DNA of 64,000 nt from Aminobacter aganoensis (GTDB lineage Bacteria; Pseudomonadota; Alphaproteobacteria; Rhizobiales; Rhizobiaceae), in assembly GCF_014206975.1 (NCBI RefSeq), contig NZ_JACHOU010000001.1:310001-374000 (forward strand), read 5' to 3'. A program made the translations under genes and the position numbers. Under the pieces are notes generated by a model. The model made no database searches and had not been told where the DNA came from. It saw only the letters and a program-made list of their open reading frames with translations. Shown one piece after another: positions 29,115 through 38,339 of the stretch. Position 1 is the stretch's first letter; each line of letters begins with the position of its first letter.

Positions 29115-31586
29115 TCAACCCTTTCGGGGCAATTGTGGAACCAGGCTGCGCTTGCCGCCATCCTTGCCCTTGGGGTCGGACTTCGGCTTCTGCGCCACAG
29201 CCTTCTTGGCGACCGGCTTCTTGGCCGCCGCCTTCTTGAGCTTCGGACGGTCGGCCGGCTCTTCCTTCTTCGGCTTGACCGGCAGTTCGTCGGCCAGGGT
29301 CTCGAGCTTCAGGCCGGTCTCGCCGGTTTCCTTCTTCTCGACGGTGACACGCACCGTGCCGCCCTTCCTGAGTTTGCCGAACAGCACCTCGTCGGCCAGC
29401 GGCTTCTTGATGTGCTCCTGGATGACGCGGCCGAGCGGACGCGCACCCATGCGCTCGTCGTAGCCCTTCTCGGCCAGCCAGGCGATCGCCTCTTCCGACA
29501 GATCGAAGGTGACGCCACGCTCGGAGAGCTGCGTCTCCAGCTGCATGACGAACTTCTGCACGACCTGATGCACCACCGGCACTGGCAGCGAGCCGAACGG
29601 AATGATGGCATCGAGACGGTTGCGGAACTCCGGCGAGAACAGCCGGTTGATCGCTTCCATGTCGTCGCCCTCGCGCTTGGACGAGCCGAAGCCGATAGCG
29701 GCCCGGGCCATATCGGAGGCGCCCGCATTCGTGGTCATGATCAGGATCACATTGCGGAAGTCGATCTGCTTGCCGTTGTGGTCGGTCAGCTTGCCGTGGT
29801 CCATGACCTGCAACAGGATGTTGAACAGATCCGGATGGGCCTTCTCGACCTCGTCGAGCAACAGCACGCAGTGCGGATGCTGGTCGACGCCGTCGGTCAG
29901 CAGACCACCCTGGTCGAAGCCGACATAGCCGGGAGGCGCGCCAATCAGGCGGCTGACCGTGTGGCGTTCCATGTACTCCGACATGTCGAAGCGGATCAGT
30001 TCGACGCCGAGCGACAAAGCGAGCTGCTTTGCCACTTCGGTCTTGCCGACGCCGGTCGGGCCGGAGAACAGGTACGAGCCGATCGGCTTTTCCGGTTCGC
30101 GCAGGCCGGCACGGGCCAGCTTGATCGCCGAGGACAAGGCGGTGATCGCGGTGTCCTGACCATAGACCACGCGCTTGAGCTCGACCTCGAGGCCGGCCAG
30201 CACCTTCTCGTCGTCGGCCGAAACCGTCTTCGGCGGGATGCGGGCCATGGTGGCGATCGTCGCCTCGATCTCCTTGATGCCGATGGTCTTCTTGCGCTTG
30301 CCTTCCGGCAGGAGCATCTGCGACGCACCGGTCTCGTCGATCACGTCGATCGCCTTGTCGGGCAGCTTGCGGTCGTTGATGTAGCGCGCCGAAAGCTCCA
30401 CCGCGGCCTTGATCGCCTCGTTGGTGAACTTCACCTTGTGGAAGTCCTCATAATAGGGCTTGAGGCCCTTCATGATCTCGATGGCGTCGTCGACAGTCGG
30501 CTCGTTGACGTCGATCTTCTGGAAGCGGCGGACGAGCGCCCTGTCCTTTTCGAAGAACTGGCGGAACTCCTTGTAGGTGGTCGAACCGATGCAGCGGATG
30601 GCACCCGACGACAGCGCCGGCTTGAGCAGGTTGGACGCATCCATCGCGCCGCCCGACGTCGCACCCGCACCGATGACGGTGTGTATCTCGTCGATGAACA
30701 GGACCGCGCCCGGATACTCCTCAAGCTCCTTGACGACCTGCTTCAGGCGCTCCTCGAAGTCGCCGCGATATCGCGTGCCGGCGAGCAGCGTGCCCATGTC
30801 GAGCGCAAAGATGGTGGCATCCTCGAGCACCTCAGGCACGTCACCTTCGACGATGCGCTTGGCAAGGCCCTCGGCGATGGCCGTCTTGCCCACGCCGGGA
30901 TCGCCGACATAGAGCGGGTTGTTCTTCGAGCGGCGGCACAGCACCTGGATGGTGCGGTTGATTTCGGACTCGCGGCCGATCAGCGGGTCGATCTTGCCGG
31001 CGCGTGCCTTGGTGTTGAGATTGACGCAATAGGCCGTCAGGGCGTCCTGCTGCTTCTTGCCCTTGCCGGTCTCCTCGCCTGCCTCGCCGTTCGAGCCGTG
31101 CTGCTCCTCGTCCGCACCGCGCGGCGCACGGGTCTCGGTGGCGCCGGGCCGCTTGGCGATACCGTGCGAGATGTAGTTGACCGCGTCGTAACGGGTCATC
31201 TGCTGTTCCTGCAGGAAATAGGCGGCGTGGCTTTCGCGCTCGGCGAAGATGGCGACGAGCACGTTGGCGCCCGACACTTCCTCGCGGCCGGACGACTGCA
31301 CATGGATCACCGCGCGCTGGATGACGCGCTGGAAACCGGCGGTCGGCTTGGAATCCTCGTCGTAACCGGTGACGAGATTGTCCAGTTCGGTATCGATATA
31401 GGTCAGTACGGTCTGCTTGAGCTCGTCGAGGTCGACGTTGCAGGCGCGCATGACGGCGGCCGCTTCGGTGTCGTCGATGAGGGCGAGCAGCAGATGCTCG
31501 AGCGTTGCATATTCGTGGTGACGCTCATTGGCGAGCGTCAGCGCCTGGTGCAGCGCCTTTTCGAGGCCTTGGGAGAAAGCCGGCAT
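29115..31586 (-). CDS. clpA: ATP-dependent Clp protease ATP-binding subunit ClpA
   Basis: AAA+ unfoldase that feeds substrates, including ClpS-delivered N-degron proteins, to ClpP. It has 823 aa. An N-domain (residues 1-150) precedes two ATPase modules with Walker A motifs [14 protein letters not shown] and [14 protein letters not shown], and the second carries [17 protein letters not shown]. It is about 65 residues longer than E. coli ClpA because of a C-terminal Lys/Ala/Pro-rich tail (for example [19 protein letters not shown]). It starts 8 nt after clpS. Confidence 0.97.
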   Translation of the reverse strand: MPAFSQGLEKALHQALTLANERHHEYATLEHLLLALIDDTEAAAVMRACNVDLDELKQTVLTYIDTELDNLVTGYDEDSKPTAGFQRVIQRAVIHVQSSGREEVSGANVLVAIFAERESHAAYFLQEQQMTRYDAVNYISHGIAKRPGATETRAPRGADEEQHGSNGEAGEETGKGKKQQDALTAYCVNLNTKARAGKIDPLIGRESEINRTIQVLCRRSKNNPLYVGDPGVGKTAIAEGLAKRIVEGDVPEVLEDATIFALDMGTLLAGTRYRGDFEERLKQVVKELEEYPGAVLFIDEIHTVIGAGATSGGAMDASNLLKPALSSGAIRCIGSTTYKEFRQFFEKDRALVRRFQKIDVNEPTVDDAIEIMKGLKPYYEDFHKVKFTNEAIKAAVELSARYINDRKLPDKAIDVIDETGASQMLLPEGKRKKTIGIKEIEATIATMARIPPKTVSADDEKVLAGLEVELKRVVYGQDTAITALSSAIKLARAGLREPEKPIGSYLFSGPTGVGKTEVAKQLALSLGVELIRFDMSEYMERHTVSRLIGAPPGYVGFDQGGLLTDGVDQHPHCVLLLDEVEKAHPDLFNILLQVMDHGKLTDHNGKQIDFRNVILIMTTNAGASDMARAAIGFGSSKREGDDMEAINRLFSPEFRNRLDAIIPFGSLPVPVVHQVVQKFVMQLETQLSERGVTFDLSEEAIAWLAEKGYDERMGARPLGRVIQEHIKKPLADEVLFGKLRKGGTVRVTVEKKETGETGLKLETLADELPVKPKKEEPADRPKLKKAAAKKPVAKKAVAQKPKSDPKGKDGGKRSLVPQLPRKG

Positions 31587-31594
31587 TCAATACC

Positions 31595-31996
31595 TCACTT
31601 CTTCTCCATCACGCATTGCAGCGGATGCTGATTCTGTCTGGCGAAATCCATGACCTGGGACACTTTGGTCTCGGCCACTTCGAAAGTGTAGATCCCGCAT
31701 TCGCCGACGCCATGGTTATGGACATGCAACATGATGCGGGTAGCGGCCTCCCTGTCCTTCTGGAAGAAGCGTTCGAGCACATGCACGACGAATTCCATCG
31801 GGGTATAATCGTCGTTGAGGATAAGTACGCGATAGAGGCTCGGCCGTTTGGTCTTGGTCTTCGTACGGGTGATGACCGCCGTGCCTCGGCCTGGACCGTT
31901 GCCGCCCTCGTCACCGTTCTGCATCCGCGCCACGTCGAGCCGTGTGGCCTCCAAGCCGGTCGTCAATCTGGTTCTGCCCTTCATCAATTCCGACAC
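31595..31996 (-). CDS. clpS: ATP-dependent Clp protease adapter ClpS
   Basis: Adapter that binds N-degron substrates and docks on the ClpA N-domain. The ClpS core is clear: [20 protein letters not shown] and [17 protein letters not shown]. The frame starts at GTG (133 aa), but the N-terminal 30-50 residues are not part of the core. An ATG at 31984 or a later Met (MQNGDEGG) may be the real start, and spacing to the only Shine-Dalgarno-like GAGG does not settle it. An ACACCT/AGGTGT inverted repeat lies just upstream. Confidence 0.93.
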   Translation of the reverse strand: MSELMKGRTRLTTGLEATRLDVARMQNGDEGGNGPGRGTAVITRTKTKTKRPSLYRVLILNDDYTPMEFVVHVLERFFQKDREAATRIMLHVHNHGVGECGIYTFEVAETKVSQVMDFARQNQHPLQCVMEKK

Positions 31997-32110
31997 ACCT
32001 CGTCATGTAGGTGTCATCGGAAGGATTTTAAGCCCTTCTGACGTGCTGACAATATGGCGACCACGGCTAGCGGGCCCGATTTGCCAGAAACGTGAATTAG
32101 CGACGCAAAA

Positions 32111-32148
32111 GAAAAACAAAAAACCCGGCTGCGCGGACGCAACCGGGT
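32111..32148 (-). terminator. Intrinsic terminator downstream of the phasin gene
   Basis: On the minus strand the stem formed by ACCCGG+TGCG and CGCA+CCGGGT is followed by TTTTTTGTTTTT. It lies about 50 nt past the phasin stop and separates it from clpS. Confidence 0.85.
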
Positions 32149-32199
32149 CAATTCTGGCGGATCTTTCGACCAGCCTACCTGAAATCAGGTGTCAGCCTG

Positions 32200-32529
32200 T
32201 CACTTCGCCTTGGCGACGAGCGACTCAAACGGCTTGTAGGCGTCCTTGGCCAGTTCGGCATAAAGCTCGCCGAGCTTGGTCGCTTCTGCCACGAAGCCTT
32301 CATAGGCCTGCTTGGCATAGTCGGTCTGGATCTCGACGGCCTTCTCGAGCGACTTCACGCCGAGCAGCTTCTCAACGGTGGCTGCACCAGCTTCGAAGCT
32401 CTTCTTGGTATAGTCGGTCGTCTCGGTGGCGATCGCCTGCGCGCCCTTGGAGAGCGATGCGAAGCTCTTCAGGCCGGTGTCGACGAATTCCTTGCCGTAT
32501 TTGCTGAAATCTTCATAGGTCTGGGTCAT
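32200..32529 (-). CDS. phaP: Phasin family protein
   Basis: Helical granule-associated protein of 109 aa that coats polyhydroxybutyrate inclusions. The sequence is almost wholly helical and Ala/Lys/Glu-rich, with the phasin-type segments FSKYGKEFVDTGLKSFASL and IQTDYAKQAYEGFVAEATK. The ATG at 32529 follows AAAGGAT. The frame upstream of it is not coding, since it runs into the promoter. It is a single-gene unit with a strong promoter, two PhaR-type operators and a terminator, which suggests tight control by polymer level. Confidence 0.92.
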   Translation of the reverse strand: MTQTYEDFSKYGKEFVDTGLKSFASLSKGAQAIATETTDYTKKSFEAGAATVEKLLGVKSLEKAVEIQTDYAKQAYEGFVAEATKLGELYAELAKDAYKPFESLVAKAK

Positions 32530-32568
32530 CGCTGCATCCTTTCGGGTTGGGAGCGCTGCGCTATGTGA

Positions 32569-32581
32569 TTGTGCGATGCAG
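32569..32581. promoter_or_regulatory. PhaR-type operator 2, over the phasin start site
   Basis: A second TGC-GAT-GCA core within TTGTGCGATGCAG, centred 21 bp (two helical turns) from operator 1 and covering the predicted transcription start. Same-face spacing suggests cooperative binding by one regulator. Confidence 0.55.
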
Positions 32582-32583
32582 CC

Positions 32584-32612
32584 TAGATATTGTGCAACGC
32601 ACAAAATGTCAA
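32584..32612 (-). promoter_or_regulatory. Sigma-70 promoter of the phasin gene
   Basis: On the minus strand a perfect -35 TTGACA (32607-32612) and a -10 TATCTA (32584-32589) are spaced by exactly 17 nt. The predicted start site is near 32577, giving a leader of about 48 nt. Confidence 0.8.
32590..32604. promoter_or_regulatory. PhaR-type operator 1, in the phasin promoter spacer
   Basis: Inverted repeat TTGTGC-AAC-GCACAA containing the TGC-N3-GCA core reported for PhaR/PhbF/AniA regulators of polyhydroxyalkanoate genes. It fills nearly the whole spacer between the -35 and -10 boxes, where a bound repressor would exclude RNA polymerase. The regulator's identity is inference. Confidence 0.65.
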
Positions 32613-32699
32613 CTGACCCAGCGTCATGTGCAGAGCGCGCCGCACAAACCCGATTCCCTAAAACTAGACTAAAGCCCGAGCAAAAGTGTGAACGAGCCG

Positions 32700-32722
32700 G
32701 TTACCATAAACGGATTGGTAAC
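32700..32722. promoter_or_regulatory. Inverted repeat upstream of the DD-carboxypeptidase gene
   Basis: GTTACC (32700-32705) and GGTAAC (32717-32722) form a perfect 6-bp inverted repeat with an 11-nt spacer, 77 nt before the gene start. It has the look of a dimeric regulator site. The binder is unknown. Confidence 0.4.
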
Positions 32723-32798
32723 GCTGTAGCCCTACGTTGCATCGATACGGGGCAGGAACCTTTGCCGCCCCATGCAACAATAATTCAAGGGTGTAACA

Positions 32799-34289
32799 GT
32801 GCGTCAAGCGTTGCCGGGCAAAGTTCTGAAGTCGGCCATCTCCATCAAATCATTCATGGTTTTCACCCTCGCAGCAGCCATTGGCCTGTCGTCGGTGGCG
32901 CCCTCTTCCGCCGCGAAAGACAGCCGCTCCGCGGCCATCGTCATCGATGCCAACACTGGCGAGACGCTCTACTCGTCGAACGCGGATTCCCGTCGCTATC
33001 CGGCATCGCTGACCAAGATGATGACGCTTTACCTGACCTTCGAGGCCCTTTCGAAGGGCCGGATCAAGAAGGACAGCAGGGTCGTCTTCTCGAAGAACGC
33101 AGCTGCCGAACCGCCGACCAAGATCGGCGTCAAGGCTGGCGGTTCCATCAGCGTCGAAGCCGCCATCCTGTCGCTGATCACCCGCTCGGCCAATGACGCC
33201 TCGACGGCTCTTGGCGAGATGATCGGCGGCTCCGAGGAGAATTTTGCGCGGATGATGACCGCCAAGGCGCGCAGCCTCGGCATGAAGGGCACCGTTTTCC
33301 GCAACGCCAACGGCCTGCCGAACACCGCGCAGTTCACCACCGCGCGCGACATGGCCAAGCTCGGCATCGCGCTGCGCGAGCACTATCCGCAGTACTACGG
33401 CTACTTCTCGACCCGCAGCTTCGCTTTCGGCCGCCAGCGCATCGCCAATCACAATCGGCTTCTCGGCCGGGTGAAGGGCGTCGACGGCATCAAGACCGGC
33501 TACACCCGTGCGTCGGGCTTCAATCTCGTTTCCTCGGTCCAGGACGGCAACCGCAGCCTGGTCGCCGTGGTTCTTGGCGGCACCAGCGGCGCCAGCCGCG
33601 ACAACAAGATGGCCGGCCTGATCAAGACCTACCTGCCGCAGGCCTCCAGGCGCGGCGGTGGCGACCTGATCGCCAAGACCGACACGCCGATGCCTGAAGT
33701 GACACTGGCCAAAGTTGCCCTTCCCAAGCGCGACATCCCGACACCAGATACCCGCCCTGTCGCCGAGACTGTCGAGGTGGCGGAAGCCATCACCGACGAC
33801 GAAGTGGCCGTCGAGGAAGAAGTCGTCGTTGCAGCCGCGGTGCCGGCCCCCAAGCCGACCATCGGGCTTGCCAGCAAGCCCAAGATCGCCATGGCCTCGG
33901 CCGAGCGTTTCGGCGGCAACATCCCCTTCCAGATCCGCAAGCCGAAGGATCGCGCTCCAACCGCGGAAGCCATCGAGCAGGCCTATGCCGAGCCGGCTCC
34001 CGCCGTGGCTGCTCTCGACCAGATGAAGACCGCCTCGGTCCCCTCGGGTTGGGCCATCCAGGTCGCGTCCTCGCCGAGCGACGGCGAAGCCCGCGCGATC
34101 CTCGACAAGACCGCCAAGCGTGTGCCGCAGGTTCTTGCCGACGCGTCCGCCTACACCGTGCCCTTCGAGAAGGGCGGCGTGACCTATTTCCGTGCCCGTT
34201 TTGCCGGGTTCGAATCCAAGGATTCAGCCTGGAACGCCTGCAACGCCCTGAAGAAGAAGAAGATCGCCTGCTACGCCGTCGCGCAGTAG
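32799..34289 (+). CDS. D-alanyl-D-alanine carboxypeptidase with C-terminal SPOR domain
   Basis: Periplasmic penicillin-binding protein of the S11 (PBP5/6/DacF) family, 496 aa, trimming the terminal D-Ala of peptidoglycan stems. The signal peptide ends around residue 39. The catalytic motifs are Ser70-x-x-Lys73 in PASLTKMM, SAN in TRSANDAST and KTG in GIKTGYTR. An Ala/Pro/Val-rich linker (about residues 290-400) leads to a SPOR domain (WAIQVASSPSDGEARAIL to the end) that binds denuded septal glycan, so it likely acts at the division site. The start is GTG. Confidence 0.95.
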   Translation: MRQALPGKVLKSAISIKSFMVFTLAAAIGLSSVAPSSAAKDSRSAAIVIDANTGETLYSSNADSRRYPASLTKMMTLYLTFEALSKGRIKKDSRVVFSKNAAAEPPTKIGVKAGGSISVEAAILSLITRSANDASTALGEMIGGSEENFARMMTAKARSLGMKGTVFRNANGLPNTAQFTTARDMAKLGIALREHYPQYYGYFSTRSFAFGRQRIANHNRLLGRVKGVDGIKTGYTRASGFNLVSSVQDGNRSLVAVVLGGTSGASRDNKMAGLIKTYLPQASRRGGGDLIAKTDTPMPEVTLAKVALPKRDIPTPDTRPVAETVEVAEAITDDEVAVEEEVVVAAAVPAPKPTIGLASKPKIAMASAERFGGNIPFQIRKPKDRAPTAEAIEQAYAEPAPAVAALDQMKTASVPSGWAIQVASSPSDGEARAILDKTAKRVPQVLADASAYTVPFEKGGVTYFRARFAGFESKDSAWNACNALKKKKIACYAVAQ

Positions 34290-34332
34290 GCGCCCTGCCA
34301 ACCTCCTGGAAAAGTAGTGTGTCGAAGGAGAG

Positions 34333-35028
34333 TTAGTGATGATCGGAGAGAAGGACGTCCTTGGCTTCGTTGATCCTCGCCGCGAGGAAAGACGAGCCAC
34401 CCAGGTCGGGATGCAGGCGCTGAATCAGTCGTCGATGCGCCTTGCGGACATCCGCCGCGGCGGCCCCCGCTTCAAGACCAAGGACCTTGTAGGCCTCCTC
34501 CTTAGTCATGGCGCCAGAACCTGGCGGAACACGCAGCCCGTCGTCACCGTCAGGCTTCGGGTCTTCGCGCCAGGCGGGAAACCTGCCGTCAAGGTAGGTC
34601 TCAAGTAGCTGGAGGCTTTCCGGGTCGCCGGAAAGCTCCCTGCACAGCGCCTTGAGTTCGACCAGCCCCAGCGAGGCCAGCGATTTGCCTTCCTCGCGCC
34701 CGGCCAGCACCACGCCCTGCAAGCCGCCGCTGTCGTGATCCAGCTCCATTTCGAGAGCTGCCGTACGCACGGTCGAGCGTTTCCCCGGCGTCTTGCCGGC
34801 TGAACGCCCCCTGCCGCCAGCCGCATACCAGGCCAGTGCCGCCGAGATCAGGCCGCCACCGATGGCCGCGCGTCCGAGCAACAGCAAGACCACGCCGACG
34901 AGCCCCAGCACGACCGGCCCGGCCAGCTTCAGCGCCCGTGCGAGCTGACCCGCGTCGGCGCGCAGGAAGGCGGTGGCCACAAGGCCGGAAAAGATCAGGA
35001 CAGCCGCGATGACGGCAAAAACTGTCAT
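34333..35028 (-). CDS. Membrane-anchored J-domain protein
   Basis: Protein of 231 aa with two or three N-terminal hydrophobic segments (residues 1-70) and a C-terminal DnaJ domain of about 60 residues. The J domain has the essential HPD in LIQRLHPDLGGSSF. The layout resembles DjlA/TIM14-type membrane co-chaperones with the J domain at the C terminus. It likely stimulates DnaK at the inner membrane. It overlaps the vWA gene by 4 nt (ATGA), so the two are translated together. Confidence 0.88.
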   Translation of the reverse strand: MTVFAVIAAVLIFSGLVATAFLRADAGQLARALKLAGPVVLGLVGVVLLLLGRAAIGGGLISAALAWYAAGGRGRSAGKTPGKRSTVRTAALEMELDHDSGGLQGVVLAGREEGKSLASLGLVELKALCRELSGDPESLQLLETYLDGRFPAWREDPKPDGDDGLRVPPGSGAMTKEEAYKVLGLEAGAAAADVRKAHRRLIQRLHPDLGGSSFLAARINEAKDVLLSDHH

Positions 35029-35756
35029 GGCGCCTTGCCGCTCTTCAAATGCTCGATCATCAGCATGTCCTCGGGACGCCCCCTCGCCTGCAGCGCCTTG
35101 ATTCCACCGGTCGCAAAGACAGCGACGGCCGACAGCAGCTTCGACAAGGTCGCCGCCGCCTTGCTGTCGAAGCGGAACCAGGCCCCCTTGGACAGCCGGG
35201 CGATCTCCTTGAAGGCGCGTTCAGCCTCGGCGTCATGCCCCTCCTGGAAGACGAAAGCCGGCACGCCGTGCAGGCCCAGCCGACCGGCCTTCTCGGCCAG
35301 TTCGTCGATGTTCTCTTCCATCGCATCGCCGATATAGACCAGCGCATCGACCTTGGCGGTGGAGGTTTCCTTGAGCGCATGGGCCAGCACCTTGCCGACC
35401 TGCGTCTGGCCGCTGCGGCACTGGATCGAGGTCATCAGGCTCTTCAGCGAGCCCGTCTCGGCGACGAATTTCGATGCCCGGCATTCGCCAAGCCCGCGGA
35501 AATAGACCAGTTGCACGTTGAGCCTGCCGGTCTTGCCGACGGCATCGAACATCTGGCCCTGCAGTTCGCAGGCGAGATCCCAGGTCGGCTGCCGGCTCAT
35601 CGTCGCATCGAGCGCAAGGATGAGCCGCCCGCCCGCCTTGCCCGGCGCGAGCGCGCGCGCCTGGCGAACAAACGCATCGATGGCTGCTGCGTCCGAACGG
35701 CGCTCTGCCGGCGGACGATTTGCGGACGTAACCGGGGGCTTGTTTTCGTCGCTCAT
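35025..35756 (-). CDS. von Willebrand factor A-like domain protein
   Basis: Soluble protein of 243 aa with a vWA-type fold: the strand RLILALDATMSRQPTWDLA resembles a MIDAS DxSxS-like motif (here DATMS), and ALVYIGDAMEENID supplies the second acidic loop. There is no signal peptide. The ATG at 35756 is used; the open frame begins two codons earlier at TTG. It is coupled to the J-domain gene, which suggests a shared protein-handling role. That is inference. Confidence 0.75.
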   Translation of the reverse strand: MSDENKPPVTSANRPPAERRSDAAAIDAFVRQARALAPGKAGGRLILALDATMSRQPTWDLACELQGQMFDAVGKTGRLNVQLVYFRGLGECRASKFVAETGSLKSLMTSIQCRSGQTQVGKVLAHALKETSTAKVDALVYIGDAMEENIDELAEKAGRLGLHGVPAFVFQEGHDAEAERAFKEIARLSKGAWFRFDSKAAATLSKLLSAVAVFATGGIKALQARGRPEDMLMIEHLKSGKAP

Positions 35757-35822
35757 CAGCAAAGAAGATGTGGCGGCGCGCGTTTGCTTGCAAGCCCGTC
35801 TTTGCGAGATGGCCGGAGCCGC

Positions 35823-36260
35823 CTAAAGCAGGCCGAGTTCCGCGAGCTCAAGCCGTAGCTTGGGTGGCATCTCGGCGAGTGCGGCATTGCCCTGGCCAAG
35901 ATCCACCGGCGCCTCGGCGATCTTGAGGTAGCGCCAGCCCTGGAACGCGCGGCGCGGCTGCCAGTCGGTGCGCACGACGGTCGGCTCCAGGATGAGGTGG
36001 CAACGGCCGATGCCCTCGGCATCGGTGAAGGGACGGATTTCGAGCAGGCGCTGGCGGCACTGCACATTGCCCTTGATGACCCAATACAGCGACCCGCCAT
36101 CGGTCAACTCGGCAGCGCGCGTCGGCACCATGCGCGTGGTGTGGAACTGCTCCACCGGCTCGCCGGCGCGGCGGCGCTCGTCGAGGCGGAAGGCGATCCA
36201 TTCCTCGAGATCCTCGACGCTGTCGCAACCGACGCAGAGCTTGATCAGGTTCAGTGACAT
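35823..36260 (-). CDS. DUF1489 family protein
   Basis: Cytoplasmic protein of 145 aa conserved in alphaproteobacteria. It begins [21 protein letters not shown] and contains [21 protein letters not shown] and the Trp-rich [13 protein letters not shown], the family pattern as I know it. Three Cys residues are present (CVGC, QCRQ). Function unknown. It stands alone between sdaA and the vWA gene, reading in the same direction. Confidence 0.85.
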   Translation of the reverse strand: MSLNLIKLCVGCDSVEDLEEWIAFRLDERRRAGEPVEQFHTTRMVPTRAAELTDGGSLYWVIKGNVQCRQRLLEIRPFTDAEGIGRCHLILEPTVVRTDWQPRRAFQGWRYLKIAEAPVDLGQGNAALAEMPPKLRLELAELGLL

Positions 36261-36319
36261 GGCCCGAAACTAGTGCCTCGTGCCGGCGCATTCAACGCCG
36301 GCAGGAGTTTTGCACAGGC

Positions 36320-37723
36320 TCAGCACTCGACGACGTTGACCGCGAGGCCGCCCAGGCTGGTTTCCTTGTACTTCTCGCTCATGTCCATGCCTGTCTGGCG
36401 CATCGTCTCGATGGCGGCATCGAGCGGCACGAAGTGCTTGCCGTCGCCCTTGATCGCCAGCGACGCCGCGGTGACCGCCTTGACCGCGCCAAGCGCATTG
36501 CGTTCGATGCACGGCACCTGGACGAGGCCGCCGACCGGGTCGCAGGTCATGCCGAGATGGTGCTCGAGCGCGATCTCGGCCGCGTTCTCCACCTGCTCGG
36601 GTGTCCCGCCCATGACCGCGCACAGCCCGGCAGCCGCCATGGCAGAGGCCGAGCCGACCTCGCCCTGGCAGCCGACCTCGGCGCCTGAGATCGAAGCATT
36701 GGTCTTGATGATGCCGCCGACGGCAGCCGCCGTCAGCAGGAAGTCGCGGATGCTGTCCTTGTCGGCCTCGACATGGAAATGCAGCCAGTAGCGCAGCACG
36801 GCGGGAAGCGTGCCCGCGGCACCGTTGGTAGGTGCCGTGACGACGCGGCCGCCCGCGGCGTTCTCCTCGTTGACGGCCATGGCATAGATCGACAGCCAGT
36901 CGTTGGCGAGCAGCGGGTTCGGCCGGTTCTGGCTCCACTGCTCCTGCAGCTTGTCGTGGAGCTGGCGAGCGCGGCGGCGGACCTTCAGCCCGCCCGGCAT
37001 GATGCCGTCCTGCGACAGGCCACGGTCGATGCAGCGGCTCATCGCGTCCCAGACCGCATCCAGGCCGGCGTCGAGGTCGGCGCGCGGCATCTGGGTCTCT
37101 TCGTTGGCACGCTTCATCTCGGCGATTGAAAGCCCGCTGCGCGACGCCATGGCCAGCATGTCGACGGCATTGGCGAATGGATAAGGCACGCGCTTGCCCG
37201 CTGCGGGTGTCGCGCTCTTGGCCTTCATGCGCTGCAGTTCCTCCTCGGAGACGACGAAGCCGCCGCCGATCGAGTAATAGATGCGCTTGAGCAGCAGCCG
37301 ATCGCCGCCGTCATAGGCATAGAAGGCCATGCCGTTGGCGTGGCCGAGCAGCGGCGTCTTCTTGTCGAGCACGAGGTCGACGGCCGGATCGAAGCGATAG
37401 GATGGATGTCCGGGCGGCGAGACGTGCTTGTCTCGACCGATCTGCTCGACGATGGCGTCGGAGGTATCAGGATCGACTGTGACGGGCGTAAGGCCGGTCA
37501 GGCCGAGAACGACGGCACGGTCGCTGCCGTGGCCGACGCCTGTATAGGCCAGCGAGCCATGCAGGCTGGCACCGACGCGGTCGACCTTGGCACCCGCCGG
37601 GCGCGGCCAGTCGCCGCCCAAGATCTCGTCGAGGAAGCGCGCGGCGGCCGTCATCGGCCCCATCGTGTGGGAACTCGACGGACCAATGCCGATCTTGAAC
37701 AGGTCGAATACCGAAAGAAACAA
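36320..37723 (-). CDS. sdaA: L-serine ammonia-lyase (single-chain, iron-sulfur type)
   Basis: Converts L-serine to pyruvate and ammonia using a 4Fe-4S cluster, 467 aa. The N-terminal beta domain contains the signature [12 protein letters not shown]. The C-terminal alpha domain has [32 protein letters not shown] and the cluster-binding Cys region [17 protein letters not shown]. The start is TTG, supported by GGGAG 7 nt upstream. It ends close to DUF1489 and may be cotranscribed with it. Confidence 0.96.
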   Translation of the reverse strand: MFLSVFDLFKIGIGPSSSHTMGPMTAAARFLDEILGGDWPRPAGAKVDRVGASLHGSLAYTGVGHGSDRAVVLGLTGLTPVTVDPDTSDAIVEQIGRDKHVSPPGHPSYRFDPAVDLVLDKKTPLLGHANGMAFYAYDGGDRLLLKRIYYSIGGGFVVSEEELQRMKAKSATPAAGKRVPYPFANAVDMLAMASRSGLSIAEMKRANEETQMPRADLDAGLDAVWDAMSRCIDRGLSQDGIMPGGLKVRRRARQLHDKLQEQWSQNRPNPLLANDWLSIYAMAVNEENAAGGRVVTAPTNGAAGTLPAVLRYWLHFHVEADKDSIRDFLLTAAAVGGIIKTNASISGAEVGCQGEVGSASAMAAAGLCAVMGGTPEQVENAAEIALEHHLGMTCDPVGGLVQVPCIERNALGAVKAVTAASLAIKGDGKHFVPLDAAIETMRQTGMDMSEKYKETSLGGLAVNVVEC

Positions 37724-37755
37724 ATCTCACTCCCTGCGACGGCGGCTTCAGTCGC

Positions 37756-37768
37756 ATATGTATACGAT
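37756..37768. promoter_or_regulatory. GntR-like palindrome upstream of sdaA
   Basis: ATATGTATACGAT, with a perfect GTATAC core, lies 33 nt before the sdaA start. It resembles operators of GntR-family regulators of catabolic genes. Weak evidence only. Confidence 0.3.
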
Positions 37769-37869
37769 CATTCCGTCGTTTTCACGTCTGTCGCTAAGCG
37801 CGATCCGACGCTGTTTGCTCAGCGCGCGACATTTGGAAAAATGCCGAGCTTGCGCAAGGCCATAAACGC

Positions 37870-37896
37870 AAAAAGCGCGGCCATGCCGCGCTTTTT
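37870..37896. terminator. Bidirectional terminator between sdaA and a small membrane-protein gene
   Basis: AAAAAGCGCGGC (37870-37881) pairs perfectly with GCCGCGCTTTTT (37885-37896) around CAT, giving 12 bp with a T-run on both strands. It would end transcription from the small gene at 37921-38052. Confidence 0.85.
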
Positions 37897-37920
37897 GTAT
37901 CCAATCCTGAGGGTAAGGGA

Positions 37921-38052
37921 TCAGCCGCCTGCCACGACTGCCGCCTTTTCGGCGCCACCGCTGACAAGCCAGGCAAGAAGGAGAAAAACCGCAAAGCCAA
38001 CCACTGCCTTGGCCGTGAGGCCCCAGCAGGATTTCTGAACGCCGTCATCCAT
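37921..38052 (-). CDS. Small single-pass membrane protein (43 aa)
   Basis: Short frame encoding a hydrophilic N terminus (MDDGVQKSCWGL) and one hydrophobic helix (AVVGFAVFLLLAWLVSG). It is followed about 25 nt later by a strong terminator, which supports a real transcript. An AAAAGGG lies about 15 nt upstream, slightly far for a ribosome-binding site. I do not recognise it. The frame extends upstream but with unlikely composition. Confidence 0.45.
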   Translation of the reverse strand: MDDGVQKSCWGLTAKAVVGFAVFLLLAWLVSGGAEKAAVVAGG

Positions 38053-38339
38053 GATGTATCGCAAGACCCTTTTCGTTCGGCGAGCAGGCGGTACATCCGC
38101 CATTCCAGCTCTTTCCGAGTGGGACTGCTGGATACGACTTTGCCGGCGCGTTCGCAACTGCAAAAAATGGCCAAAGCGTGGCGAAATGCGCATACCAGCC
38201 ATGCAGCCATCAATCCAATTTTAATCAAATCAGTAACTTATGCCAAATCAGCCATTCACGGATTTTAAACTCCTGTGGCGGCACCACGGCGAACAGGCGC
38301 CCTCGAATTCCTGCCTATCGCCATGCTAGCTTGAAGCCG

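Noticed and set aside
29109-31631. 840-aa plus-strand open frame opposite clpA
   Set aside because: It is a long antisense frame typical of high-GC codon bias. The minus strand encodes an intact ClpA with both Walker motifs, and the antisense product shows no domain.
34207-34217. GGTTCGAATCC, a tRNA T-arm-like string
   Set aside because: It lies inside the SPOR domain coding sequence of the carboxypeptidase gene, and no acceptor, D or anticodon arms can be built around it.
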